A DNA stretch of 64,000 bases from contig JAHRBS010000004.1 in NCBI GenBank assembly GCA_024305745.1, positions 4,650,001 through 4,714,000 on the forward strand. The letters run 5' to 3'. This DNA comes from Polyporus tsugae (lineage: Eukaryota; Basidiomycota; Agaricomycetes; Polyporales; Polyporaceae). This document shows positions 21,165 through 32,282 of this stretch, piece by piece; the stretch's first letter is position 1, and each line of letters opens with the position of its first letter. Under the pieces are notes generated by a model. It saw only the letters and a list, made by a program, of their open reading frames with translations, was not told the DNA's origin and ran no database searches. The translations under genes were made by a program, and so were the position numbers.

Positions 21165-23387
21165 ATGGGCATTCCAACCAATCGTCGAGCCATCCTTCTC
21201 GCGACCTTCGTTGCATTCGGTGCGTCGTTCTCGGCACAATATTTCGGAGATGGGCACTCACGAGACCGCCTACATAGGAGGTGAGCCTATCGAGCTTGGG
21301 ATTAAACATTCCGAACTGTGAGTACGCTTGTTAAGGTACTGTTAAGTCAGAAGCCCTACTGACCATAACATTGGTCAGAACAAAGTAGCGTGCAGGCTTC
21401 CTATTCGGATATGACATCGGTGTCATTTCGGTCAGTCTTACAGGCGCCGACCATGCTCTGATGATGCTCATGTTGCGCGCGACTCTAGGGATGCCTCATC
21501 ATGGACGACTTCGTCCAACGCTTCGGAGAACAACAGGCGGATGGGACATGGATTCTTTCAAGTTCACGACAGTCCATAATCACATCGTTGCTCTCTGCTG
21601 GGTATGTGTCTCCGGGGTCTCCTTCGGTCCTACTATTATCATCCTGAATCCGTCTATGTGGTCGCTAACGTCGTTTCATGTCCTAGCACTTTCGTTGGCG
21701 CACTCGCCCAGGCCTTTACTTCTGACCGGTTTGGTCGTCGGGGATCCATCCTGATCTGGTCCGGAATCTTTACTATTGGGACAGTTATCCAAACCAGCAC
21801 GGTCCATTCCATCGTCCAAATAACGATCGGTCGGTTCATTGCGGGTCTCGGGGTCGGGGCGCTATCTGGTGCGCGCGATGAATCTGACAGTTGATTATTA
21901 TCATCCCACTCACAACTTCATAGCCATCGTTCCCCTTTACAATGGCGAGACCGCACCGAAGGCAATGCGTGGTATGCTGCTCGTGCTTTACCAGCTGCAA
22001 ATCATCGTTGGGTTCGTGGCTTGTCATAGGGATGCAATCATTGTCACTCACGCGCTGCGCTTATAGCATCTTCCTGAGCTACATGATCGACCTCGGAACG
22101 CACTTCATCGACGGTCCTGCCTCCTGGCGGATACCTGTGGGTCTTCAACTGGCCTGGGGTACGATTCTCCTTTCTGGTATCTTCTTTCTCCCGGAGTCTC
22201 CGTACGTACTCTCTCCGCTCCGTTACCCCATGTTCCAGGTGCTCACAGCAGTTCACCATCAGTCGCCACCTCCTCGGTACTGGGAAAGAAGCCGAGGCCC
22301 GTCGCGTCGTTGCGGAGCTTAACAGTCTCCCTGAAGATGATCCCCTGGTCGTCGAGATTATCGAAGAGCTCGAATTTGGTATTCGCGCTGAGAACGAGGG
22401 AGGCAAAGCGACGTGGATGGAGTGCTTCTCGCAGCGCAACCAGCTCTGGAAGCGTACAATCAATGGCATGATGCTACAGTTCATCCAGCAGCTCAACGGC
22501 CAGAATTTCTACTGTAAGTTCAAGCATCGTCGCTGCGTTGCGTGCTAAAACTGACACGGAAACGCATAGACTACTATGGCGACACGTTCTTCGAGAGCGC
22601 AGGGACCAAGTACGAGCCTTCGCTTGGATGCACAAAGATCGTGATACTGACAATTCGACAGCTTGGACCCATACTCCATTCAGGCGATCCTCGGAGGCGT
22701 CTCTGTGGTTGGAACCCTCCCCGCGCTGTACCTCATCGAGAGCTGGGGTCGTCGCAACTCCCTCCTCACCGGCTCAGTCATGGAGGCGACTTGCGCTATC
22801 ATCGCCGGCCTCGTTGGACACTTCATGCTCGCGAAGACAGGGACGCCTGCAGACCAGCTCACGGCGCGCAACCGTCGTGGCGGAGACACGCTCATCGCGT
22901 TCGCCGTCCTGCACGTGTTCTCGTACTCCATCTTCTGGGGCCCAACCCCATGGGTCTACCTTGGCGAGAGCTTCCCTCTCCGCGTCCGTCCGAAGGCGAT
23001 CGCTCTGGGGAGTGCAACGAGTAAGTCTCCTTTCAATGTAATGGTTGAACGTTGAACGCGGACAGGGACCTGACGGCCCGCGTTTCGTCAGACTGGCTGT
23101 GGAACTTCCTGCTCAGTTTCTTTGCCCCGCGCATCGCCGAGAAGATTGGACCTCTCATCCTGCTCATCTTCTTTGGCATGCTCGTCTTCGGTTTCATTTA
23201 CGTCTACCTCTTCATCCCGGAGACCAAGGGTCTCAGCCTCGAGGAGGTCGACGAGATGTACCGGTCTAGAGTGAAGCCGTGGAACTCGCCGCGGTGGCGG
23301 CCGAGCGAGAAGCACATCCACGACAAGAACGTCGCATCAACAGAAGTGCGCGAAGTCAATGAGAAGGCGGACCAGGAGAGTGCGTGA
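21165..23387 (+). CDS. Hexose/sugar transporter, MFS sugar porter family
   Basis: Multi-exon gene for a 12-helix sugar:proton symporter of the plasma membrane. It starts MGIPTNRRAILLATF and, after a first intron, shows GFLFGYDIGVIS (helix 1). Further diagnostic motifs follow in order: SDRFGRRGSI (loop 2-3), GRFIAGLGVGALS, VPLYNGETAPKAMRG (the PESTAP-like motif), PESP (central loop), QQLNGQNFYYYYG (the sugar-binding QQ..G.N..YY signature), ESWGRR, GPTPWVYLGESFPLRVRPKA and IPETKGLSLEEVDEMY. The C-terminal tail is hydrophilic. The length of about 530 residues is normal. Introns are 50-90 bases except the first (about 180 bases), which may hide a small exon. No substrate can be told from sequence alone. 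Confidence 0.85.
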
Positions 23388-23722
23388 GGCACTTCGACGT
23401 CCCACAGCAGTTCAACATTTTACGTTATTTACGATCCATCAGAGAGTGGAGGCTTTGACCCGCTGCTCGCCTTGTGACGAATTTCATGTTGTATTACTAG
23501 CAATAGGAACGCGGGGGCACGGCGGATAATTCGAGGGGCTGTCTATATATCCCACGTTCAGACTTCGAATTGCAGTCGTCCTGTACATATAGCTGACTTG
23601 GCCGGGGTCGCATTGCTATGCCCCTGGAGCTCTAGTACATGTAATGGATACAGGTCTATGTGCGGCTCTAAATCCTCAAGCGTCTACTTCATGTACACCG
23701 TCCTTGCTTCCCACCGACGAGT
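23388..23722. other. 3' flanks of convergent genes
   Basis: Between the stops of the sugar transporter and the inositol monophosphatase; nothing further seen. Confidence 0.5.
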
Positions 23723-25074
23723 CTACTTCGGATCGAAGTCTGCCACGGTGTCATACATCTCTCGAATGATGCGCTTCTGCGCGTCGACGCCTTTCTCCGT
23801 CTGCCAAGCCATCGGTGGCGGCATCCATGAGCGCAGTGAAAATGTACAATGGCATATCTGATCAGCATGGGGCACTTCGTGCGTTCAGGCGTAAGGATTG
23901 CGTTGCCCGCACCCCACGGGGCGAGCAGGGCCCGGTCGGAACGAGGATATGGAGAGAATGGGGCACGCACCTCGGTATCACCGATCGCGCGCACGACGAT
24001 GTGCTTGCGCCCCCAGAGGACGTCCTCGTTCACGTCATTGTCCAGCGGCGCGTCATGCGAGCCCGCGACGAACCCGCCGGCCTCCTGCGCGATGATCGCC
24101 CCCGCGCAGATGTCCCATGGCCTGCAACAACATCCAGAGGATCGCGTCGATCAGCGCCGAATGCAGTAACAGTAAGTAGTTTGAGTTTGCGAGCTGCTCG
24201 CGCGCAGACGCACCAGCAGCCGATCTCCCAGTACAAGTCGAGCCCGCCCTGCGCGACCATCGCGTAGTTGAGCGCCGCGCTCCCGTAGCTCCGCAACGAG
24301 TGCGCCATCCGCCCGCCGACGACGCCCTCGCCGGGGTTGCCCGCGAGGAGCTTGAACGAGTCGCCCTTCTTGTCGACCATCTCCTTGGAGCGGTCCGACC
24401 CCCACTCGATCCCCACGAGCGCCTGCCCGAGCGACGGCAGCGGGCGCGGGCGTGCGAGGGGCAGGCGTCGCGGGGCGGCGAGCGCGGAGAGGGCGGAGTG
24501 CGGGGAGGAGAGGTGCGCGCCGTGGCCTTTGCGGGCGGTGTAGAGCTGGTCGAGGAACGGGTTGTAGATCACGCCGAGCACGGGGCGTTTGTTGACGATG
24601 AGCCCGAGCGAGATGCACGCGTGCGGGAAGCCGTGCACGAAGTTGGTGGTGCCGTCTGCGTCGGCCCAGGACGTCAGACCGCGCTGCGTTGCTCAACTTG
24701 GACGGGGACGTACCGATGGGGTCGACGCAGAACGTGGGCTCGTCCGTCATCTCGGGACGCTTGTCTCCCCCCGCTGCGAAGGTCTCCTCGCCGATGCTGT
24801 GGAGAGAGATGTGAGGACCTCGGCGCGCTTGAGAGAATAGAGGCACTCACAACTTGTATGCGGGGTACGCCTCCTTCAGCTCGCTAATGACGAGCTGCTC
24901 GACCTTGACGTCGTACTCGGTGACAAGATCTACCGAGTTCTTCTTCTCGTCTGTCGCGCCGGACTCGCGGATCTTCTCTGAACCCTCGAGCATGACCTCT
25001 CCGGCACGTCGCGCGAGGCCGATGGTGAAATCGAGAATCGACTGGAGCTCCGCGTCGGAAGGCTGGGTTGCCAT
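23723..25074 (-). CDS. Inositol-1-monophosphatase
   Basis: Five exons on the minus strand: 25074-24851, 24796-24714, 24655-24214, 24121-23971 and 23800-23723. All junctions keep the frame and rebuild the family motifs across introns. These are FIGEET (metal-binding Glu), DPIDGTTNFVHGFPHACIS (the Asp-Gly-Thr metal and phosphate site) and GCWPWDICAGA (the third metal Asp). The start MATQPSDAELQSIL is usual for fungal members. The enzyme hydrolyses myo-inositol phosphates to inositol in a Mg-dependent reaction, supplying phosphoinositide synthesis; related enzymes act on other sugar phosphates. An Ala/Pro/Arg-rich insertion in exon 3 (around LAAPRRLPLARPRPLP) is longer than usual. The C-terminus is a short helix ending YDTVADFDPK. 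Confidence 0.88.
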
Positions 25075-25390
25075 AGGAAATATTCGTGTGTAAAGGGAAT
25101 AGTGAAAGGGTTGCGGAGAGGGCGCGAGGCAGATGGCGGCAGGAGGTGAGATATACTCGTAAGTACCTCGGCGCAGGACGCGCACGTTGCTCTCGGCCCT
25201 CGGATCGATGAGCGTGGCTCCACTGTGAGCGCATGCTATCGCCGGCCCATCTTCGCGCGCACGGCGGAATACTGTCCACAAACTCCGACTTGAGAAGCGG
25301 GTCGTCGTGCTATTTGATACAGGGAAGAATAGCTCATTACACTACATGGTACTGTAGGTATATCGCTAGCTGGCAGCGGGTAGGGTACTT

Positions 25391-26936
25391 TCACCGAACA
25401 GCGATCGCCTCACCGCTGTTGCCGACCACAGGTAGTTCCAAGCCCAGAATAGATGCTGCTAATGTCGCCTCATCCTGAGCAAGGTATTGTGGTGGCGGCG
25501 GGTCCTCTGCAGTCGTCACATCCTTCACGTCTCCGTTCTCCTGGATCGCGGTGAGCGAGGCAACGACAACGTCCTCCAGCGGTATTGGCGGGGCGCGCGC
25601 CCCGCCACGCTTCTCGATCGCCTCAACGATCTCCATAAACTCTTGCTCGCCCGTCCACGGTGCGACGTGCGCCTCCATGTCCTCGTAGCTTTTCGCGCGC
25701 GCGATAGTCTCCCGGAGTGTTTTGAGGTCTGAGCGCCTAGCTTTGTCGTGTGCTCCATGGAACTGGGCCGCGCAGAACTTGGTGGAGCCCCAGTGGTTGT
25801 TCAGGTATTTACCCTATCAGCACGCAACATGGGTGTTTGTGTCAGGAGATGTATTAAGCAGGCCTGGTACTTCGTACTTACGAGTCGGATATACGCAGGC
25901 ACGAAGGTCAACTCGAGGTCCTTGAGCGGTGTCGGCGAGAAGCACGTCGGATTCGCCTCTGCCGCAGTAGCAATCATGACCGAGTGTGCGCCTACGATAC
26001 GTACACGAGGTGAACGAGGATCACAACGCGAAAGAAGAACGAACGCACCTGTGACCTGACGCACCCGTTTCGAGTCTTCGTACCCCAAGCAGTCACCGTT
26101 CTCAATCACAGCAATGCCCTTCCCCATCTTCTCCACGAAGTCCACAATCTCCCGCAACCGCCCAATGGTAGCCTTCTCCCTCATCCGCATGTTCCGTGTC
26201 CTGCAATGCACCGTCAAGCAAGATATGCCGGTGTTGACGATACGCTCTACGAGCTTCAGCGTGTCTTCCTGTGAAGGGAGGAGGCGGATCTTCGCCGAGA
26301 CGGTGATCTCGGGGGGCATCGTTTCTCGAAGGGCGGTGAGGATGGAGCAGAGGAGGTCCGGGTTCGTGAGCAGCGCGGCGCCCATGCCGGAGTGCGTGGA
26401 AAACGGTTTGGGACAGCCGCAGTTCAGGTCGAAGCCCGCGACGTCCTGCTGCACCATCTTGGCGGCCTGCACGGCGAGCTCAGGGTCCGCGGAGCCGAGC
26501 TGGTAGATGAGGAAGGGCTTCTCGACGGGGTGGCAGGTGAATATTGGCTTGGACTTGCCGTGGTACGCGACCACGCCGGTGACAGCTGCGTCCGCTGAGG
26601 TGAACGGGGGGCATGGTACAGGACAGAGGGAAACGACTCACGATCCACGACCCGCGTTGTATGGAGAATGGCCTTGTCCACCGTCTCCGGTCCCCACACA
26701 AGCTTTGCACCATGTTTAAGGGCGTACAGACGTGTCGGCACTGCACGTTCGACGTTGAGCGGAAACGGGGATGTACCAGGGGCGTTGCAGCACTCACGTG
26801 CACCGGATCTGACCATCGGGGCGAGCATCAGCCCATGCTTGTAGTCGTCGGCCGTCAAAGGAGCATAGTCGAGTTTTTGCCTTTTAGCCTCCCGAGGAGA
26901 GGAGTCAGGAGAAGATGGGTGCGAGCGGCGAGACAT
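25391..26936 (-). CDS. DUS2: tRNA-dihydrouridine(20) synthase
   Basis: Several exons on the minus strand. The N-terminal segment after MSRRSHPSS contains the FMN-barrel start (LMLAPMVRSG). It continues with RLYALKHGAKLVWGPETVDK, then the long exon with CHPVEKPFLIYQLGSADPEL, then AGFDLNCGCPKPFSTHSGMG, whose Cys in the CGCPK motif is the family's catalytic acid. Next come SAKIRLLPSQEDTLKL and LTVHCRTRNMRMREK (phosphate and tRNA binding), and VIENGDCLGYED. The C-terminal part (QFHGAHDKARRSD) is the helical tRNA-binding domain. It reduces U20 in the D-loop of tRNAs, using FMN and NADPH. An upstream in-frame ATG at 26972 would add FRPVSSRGFNS, a possible mitochondrial-type extension; I chose 26936. 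No double-stranded RNA-binding domain follows, as in other fungi. Confidence 0.85.
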
Positions 26937-27753
26937 ACTGTTAAAGCCTCTTGAGCTGACCGGGCGGAACATTCGCAGGACATTTAGATGAAACCTGAGC
27001 ATATATTGCTCCAAGAATACCTGGAGCGTCCTCAAGTTTGATAGCCTCAGAGTCGTGAGTCTGGTTGGGGAAAAGTGCAAGAACTTGAAGTGGTCGGAAA
27101 GAGATGGGATGAGGATTGGATGAGGATTAGAATAGTAGCATTGCTATGGATAGACGCTCTTGACGCAGATCAATATCGACCACTAAAGCTAGGATTAATA
27201 CCTTCTAGAGAGCATACAATGTGTTGTTAACTTTACAATTGACATTGATTCCACCCTTCGATAGTGTTCAAACGTTTAACGTTTATCCTCTCGCAGGGCT
27301 ATCTTAGCTGCAACTGACTAGTACTGATCGATTGATCCCTAATGCACCCCTCGTAACGGACCGAGCAGGCTGCAAATAGCGCATCGCCGCATCCTGATCG
27401 GCCGTCACTTCTTCGAAACAAGAATCGCCTGCAACTTGAACTCCGGACCACCACCGGATTGCTGACACTTGCTAACTACTGGCGCAGAGACCCCCCAAAC
27501 AGGTCGATGAGCCATATGAGACGTACATGACCGGCGTGATTCTGCTGCCAGTAGGGCTGCCTGGTGGAGGATGACGACGAGCAAGTCCTATAAGCCAGCG
27601 TGTTCGCGAATTGGGTCGCATCAACCCGTTCAGGGGTGCAACGTCGTCTTGCTTCGTTTCTGGCAGGGCAGAGGTGTAAAACCCAGCAACGTACAACGAA
27701 GGATATTGCGTATTGGTACAGCGATGATAGCAACAGTTTCCATGTCCGGGTCT
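26937..27753. other. Intergenic
   Basis: Promoter of DUS2 and 3' flank of the proteasome gene. AT-richer than its neighbours; no gene seen. Confidence 0.5.
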
Positions 27754-28812
27754 CTACATAACGTCAATGATCTCTTTTAGCCTCACTTCGTCCAAAATCT
27801 CGAAGCCGATCGTGGGGGTGACCTGGTAGTGTGTGAGTGGGAGAACGCGGGCGACGAAATTCGCATGACGTACTTGTGCGAGCTGCACGTTGTGATGATC
27901 GAGCTTCTCCTCCATGACCTGCTTCAGTACTCGGAGCACAAGGATTTGCGCTTCCTGCAGTGTCATTTGCTGCAGGTTTCTGGTGAGGATACAGAGGCGT
28001 GGTCGAATGAAGAAGTTGACATACCTTGTGCCACTTATCCTGCAGTTCACTCTGTGCTGCCTCCGAACCCGAACCGATCGCCTTCGCGTCATACCGGACA
28101 AATGTACCAGAAGGGTCGGTGTGGAACCTTTCCCAAGCAGGTCCATCAACAAAGATCTTCAACAAGGCAACGCACTGAGTACTCACAGCTGTGGCCCGAG
28201 CTCGTCGATCCCCGCAATCAAGAGCGCGACACCAAACGGCCGACTCATCATCGCGTCCTCGTCATGCACACTCTCTCCAAACCGCAGCGCGAGGTCGCAC
28301 ACTGCCTGAGTGACGCTCTCGACCTTGATGTGTTCGTCGTAGGTGAATGCGTGGTTCTGGGACGTCACCCGCGCGTGGTCGATCATGGTACGGGCGTCGG
28401 CCGTGAGGCCAGACATGGCGCAGCCGAGGTGGCGGTCGATCTCCATGATCTTCTCGATGGAGGAGGATTCGAGGAGGGGGGACTGCACGCGCTTCTCGAC
28501 GCCGAGAACGACTCCTTCGGGTGTGCGGACGCCGACAGTCGTTGAGCCGAGCTGGGGGAAAGCATAAGCAAGCTTCATCGTGAAACGTGTATTGCGTTGA
28601 TGGGCACCTTGATGGCCTCAATGGCATATTCGACTAAGGTTGGTTGGAGTCAGATCCTTGAGCAACGGAAGAGTGGAGGAGGTATCTACCTTGGAAGAGA
28701 CGTCCTTCTGGAGAAAAGGTATTTACACCGCGATCTTGTGCGGGGTAAGACACGTTAGAAAAGGGTGTAAACCAGAAACATTCGTACCGTATTCTGAGCG
28801 GGTCAAGAACAT
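27754..28812 (-). CDS. PUP2: 20S proteasome subunit alpha type-5
   Basis: Exons on the minus strand start at ATG 28812: [20 protein letters not shown], then [12 protein letters not shown] split by introns, then [20 protein letters not shown] and the long central exon with [20 protein letters not shown] and [12 protein letters not shown]. After that come [40 protein letters not shown] and the end [17 protein letters not shown]. This is the alpha-type subunit pattern (YDRG...SPEGRL..VEYA N-terminal gate helix, no catalytic Thr). The conserved KAIGSGSE helix marks the alpha-5 position. It forms part of the outer ring of the 20S core in cytoplasm and nucleus. It lies head-to-head with the Pin1 gene, with 296 bases between start codons. 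Confidence 0.9.
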
Positions 28813-29108
28813 TGCAAACAGTACAGCGATGGTAGGGGAGGACGGCGAGGGAGGAGAGAGCAGTTGTCGACGAGAACGCGTAATGTCCTTGGCGCCGAAC
28901 GCGCGTCGCGTCCATCGCGTGACACAGCCGTGACGCCATGTCACTCGTCCGGAAAGCCGAGGCGGGCCGGATAAGGCCGGATCTGATCGCGCGCGCTTGT
29001 CGAGCCTGATCCCATGCGCGTCTAGTTGAAGTCGAACTTGAACGATAGACACCATCATCCAACACAACATCCTCCTCGTATATCCTCCAGACCAGCTACT
29101 CGTTGACC

Positions 29109-29780
29109 ATGGTGTGGAACGATATATTTCACCTTATTCTATATCTCTCACTGATATCTTGCTGCAGCCCAACTGGGAAGTCCGTCTCTCAAGCTCGCGC
29201 GGCGTGGCCTACTACTACAACATGGATACCAAGGAGTCTGTCTGGGATCCTCCTACAGACCTCACCGAGGACCAGATCAAGGCTCTTCCGGGCGCGCATT
29301 ACCTCAATCGGCCAGCCCAGGTACGGGCCAGCCACCTTCTCGTCAAGCACAAGGAGAGCAGACGGCCGAGCAGCTGGAAGGAGGTACGTCCCGCGTTCCG
29401 TCATGCTACTCACCATTCCTCAAGGTCCTCGCCGCTGTAGCCCCATATCACCCGCTCAAAGGAGCAGGCCATTGAAATTTTGAAGGGCTACCGCCGCGAG
29501 ATTAACGGTTCCGCGCAAAAGTTCGCCGAGCTCGCCACCCTCCACAGCGACTGCAGTTCCCACTCCAAGGGTGGCGATCTTGGTTCCTTCAAGCAGGTGC
29601 GTCCGGACTTATTGTACCTTGTGTGGTCCTGCAGCTCTGCCCTGTTGACACACGCGCGATGGACCACAGGGCCAGATGCAAAAGCCGTTCGAGGATGCGA
29701 CGTATGCTCTCGAGGTCAACGAGATTAGCGACATCGTTTCCACGGACAGCGGGGTTCATATCATCCTCCGCACGGCATGA
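29109..29780 (+). CDS. ESS1: Parvulin-type prolyl isomerase with WW domain
   Basis: Pin1/Ess1 homologue. The N-terminal WW domain reads [18 protein letters not shown] to ESVWDPP, with both Trp and the Pro. The parvulin domain follows: [17 protein letters not shown], whose SRRPSSW holds the basic pocket for phospho-Ser/Thr-Pro, then [35 protein letters not shown] with the catalytic Cys, and [16 protein letters not shown] and GVHIILRTA. It isomerises phosphorylated Ser/Thr-Pro bonds, for example in the RNA polymerase II tail. The gene model needs a first exon consisting only of the ATG (29109-29111), with an intron to 29167. Two further introns interrupt the parvulin domain. The length of about 160 residues is normal. 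Confidence 0.88.
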
Positions 29781-30339
29781 TGCCTGGCAGGGCAAATCGT
29801 GAGCGATGAAGTCTGTCGTGTACTCTTTGTAACATTTGCAGAGCTCCCGATGAACATGTCGGTGCGCTATTTTACCACACGGCCCTTGGGGCTTGAGTGC
29901 TCCTCGCAGGGAATGGGCGAACAAACTCCCAACAAAGACTATCCTCTCGGCTTAGAATATGTCTGGCCCTATCAACTGCTCATGCTTCTTCGCCTGGATA
30001 TCTCGTCGCGTCCTCTATGCAACCTCTCGGTCAAGGTCCCACGAAGTTTCAAGACCGACGCGTTGTGGGAGCGTCAATCACAACTCAGGCGTTAGGTCTG
30101 CGGGCGCGTATACCTCCAACTCGTTGATCTGCCAGTTCTCGCGGTGGTCGAGTCTGTACCCTCATCACACAACGCAGCATACAATTTCTCCATAGCGATC
30201 GTAGGAAGGACACTAGTGTCCACAGGTGAGCGTCGTTTCGTGCATGGATAGGAGAAGTTGTGGGTACTGAAACCTGTGCAGGGGTAGATCGCGAGCTTGA
30301 ATCACAGCCGCTTGAAGCTCTTCGCTTTGTAATTATTCG
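29781..30339. other. Intergenic with possible 3' remains of the PEP-mutase-like pseudogene
   Basis: Short minus-strand pieces (for example INELEVYAPADLTPEL near 30110) could be the worn C-terminus of the neighbouring pseudogene; not certain. Confidence 0.3.
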
Positions 30340-31065
30340 TCAACACTCCGTCAACCCGTTCGGCGAGACGTTCATATGGCATGTGGACCAAGCGCTTTCA
30401 CTAGTACTAGTCTCTCTGCTTCGTCCCACGTTCGAGGGCTCTTCATGAACGCGACATCCGCCCCAGCCGCTATCGCTGCCCCGAGTCCACGTCGTCGGAA
30501 CACCCGTCATGCGTGCAACCTCACTCTCGATGCAGACGCAGGATTTCACCTCGTCGGGCCCTCCTCGAAGGCCTCCCCACCAGCCTCCTCTCCTCCAAAC
30601 GCCCCCGTGTTACACGCATCCGTGCACGCGATGATCCTCTCCAAGTATGTCTCTAGATCCACGACGTCCTTTCCCACTTGCTGCCCACACCGCTTCGGGA
30701 ACGTCTTGTCCTCAATGTAGCAACCGGCGACGCGCGCCGCCCCACGTAATCGTCGGTGCGACGTTCAGCGGGTGCGCCGCAGACGACGCGGACGACCATG
30801 CACACGACGTCTGCAAGCTCGGAGGGGGTGATCACGGAGAGCACGGGCTCCTTGAGCGCAGAGCCGGAGTACGGATGGCCAAGAGGGCGTTGAAGCCGGT
30901 CGTATTGACGACGTGCACGAAGACGCCGTCGAAGACTCTGGGGGCAGATGACGCAGTCCTCTGCGGAGGAGCGACTCGAGTGCATCTGTATACGGGGGGA
31001 GGGTTCTCGTGCCAGTTGCCGCCGCCGCCGCCGCCTTGGCTGGTTTCGCTTGTACGAGATTGGGA
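30340..31065 (-). pseudogene. PEP mutase / isocitrate lyase-family pseudogene
   Basis: Minus-strand fragments line up in the order of the 2-methylisocitrate lyase / phosphoenolpyruvate mutase family. They are FDGVFVHVVNTTGFNALLAI (about 30940-30880), then LSVITPSELADVV, then IEDKTFPKRCGQQVGKDVVD (about 30700), the family signature 'IED...PKRCG...GK.VV', then LETYLERIIACTDA and LGAAIAAGADVAFMKSPRTW. Frames shift between pieces and stops fall inside (for example just after FEEGPTR), so no intact enzyme can be made. The catalytic loop with the DTGYG-type Asp is not recognisable. Living members cleave or rearrange C-C/C-P bonds of oxaloacetate- or phosphonate-like acids; fungi use one branch as oxaloacetate hydrolase. 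Which branch this came from cannot be told. Confidence 0.6.
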
Positions 31066-31557
31066 GGGCTGACAGAGTAGTGGCTGTGTGTAGACGGTGT
31101 GTACTAGACGGTGTGTAGATGCAGGAATTAGTTGGAGAGATTGGGAGACCTGCCGCCCGAGTCTGACCGGTCTGACCCGGCACGGCCTAGATCTTGTGCC
31201 TCATAACATTAATCATATAACAAACAATCGATATCTGCTGTGTGATAAGTGCAAGTGTGATAGACTACGTTTGGTCGGAGGTTGCCGGCGTAATTTGGCA
31301 GTGAGCGTCTCGTTTAACGTTCAACGTTCAACTTCTTTCTTTGTTTCTCTCTCTCTCTCTCTCCACCACACCGCATGCGCAGAGCCTCGAATACTACCTC
31401 TCTCTCTCGACTTGAACCCGACTTGAACGTAGCGGGTACCGGTACCTCAACTATCTTTCTTCGATCTCAATCCGATCTCCTAGATCGGCACGCCTGTCGT
31501 CGTTGAAATCAAATTATTGGTCACGTCAGCTAGCTAGCAGCTTTGGAAACGCAAGAC
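31066..31557. other. Intergenic with CT microsatellite
   Basis: A (CT)n run lies at about 31346-31362. No gene seen. Confidence 0.5.
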
Positions 31558-32282
31558 ATCACCGCTACTAGGTTCGACACAAACGCCCTCTCCCGAACGG
31601 GAGAGGGGTTTGGATCAAAGTACCACTTGTTGAAGGGGTCTAGGGGATAGCCATTCATTATAAAAATTTGTTACTAGATAAGAAACCGTCATCAGTCCAT
31701 CTGATTATCGGATCAATCTCGAGAATAAAGCTGTCAACTTAGGCGCTCTCCGGGAGTGCCCTTCCGAAGCCTCTTCCTCCCCGCTAGCCTTACAACGAGA
31801 GCAATGATGACCGGGAATTTGCCTTCGCAAAAACATAGCGGCATTCCTGGAGCGTGCACTCCCCATGTTATGATTTCCAAGGGCTTCATGGTGGCCTTTG
31901 GGTGATCTGTCGGGACTCTTGGAGCCCTCAAAACCCTACCTTATTCCTCCGGCAGCCTTCATCTTCCTACCAGGCAGCGGGTGAGATAATTGTCCACTTG
32001 GGCACTTCAACCGGGTTGAATACTCTTGCGCCCCTGTCACTAAGTACACCTCCGCCTTTATCCTGGACCTGGCCAGACACGAGCATCGAGAGCGCAGATA
32101 ACTTGAAGTTCCCGGTCAGGAGCCCGCCCCGGGTATTCTCATCCCCCCGAATGCGCTCCTCGAGATATGCGCTATACAGCGGATAGTTATTGTCTTTTTT
32201 CGGAGCTCACTTCGTTAGTAACCTCGCCAGCGGGAGAACTTGAACTGGACGGCGTGCTGAGGTGTGCAGGCCGATGGCCATA

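Noticed and set aside
20764..21321. 185-codon plus-strand frame upstream of the sugar transporter
   Set aside because: It overlaps the transporter's first exon in another frame and has no recognisable domain.
24151..24887. Frames of up to 231 codons overlapping the inositol monophosphatase
   Set aside because: Shadow frames; the IMPase motifs are all in the spliced minus-strand model.
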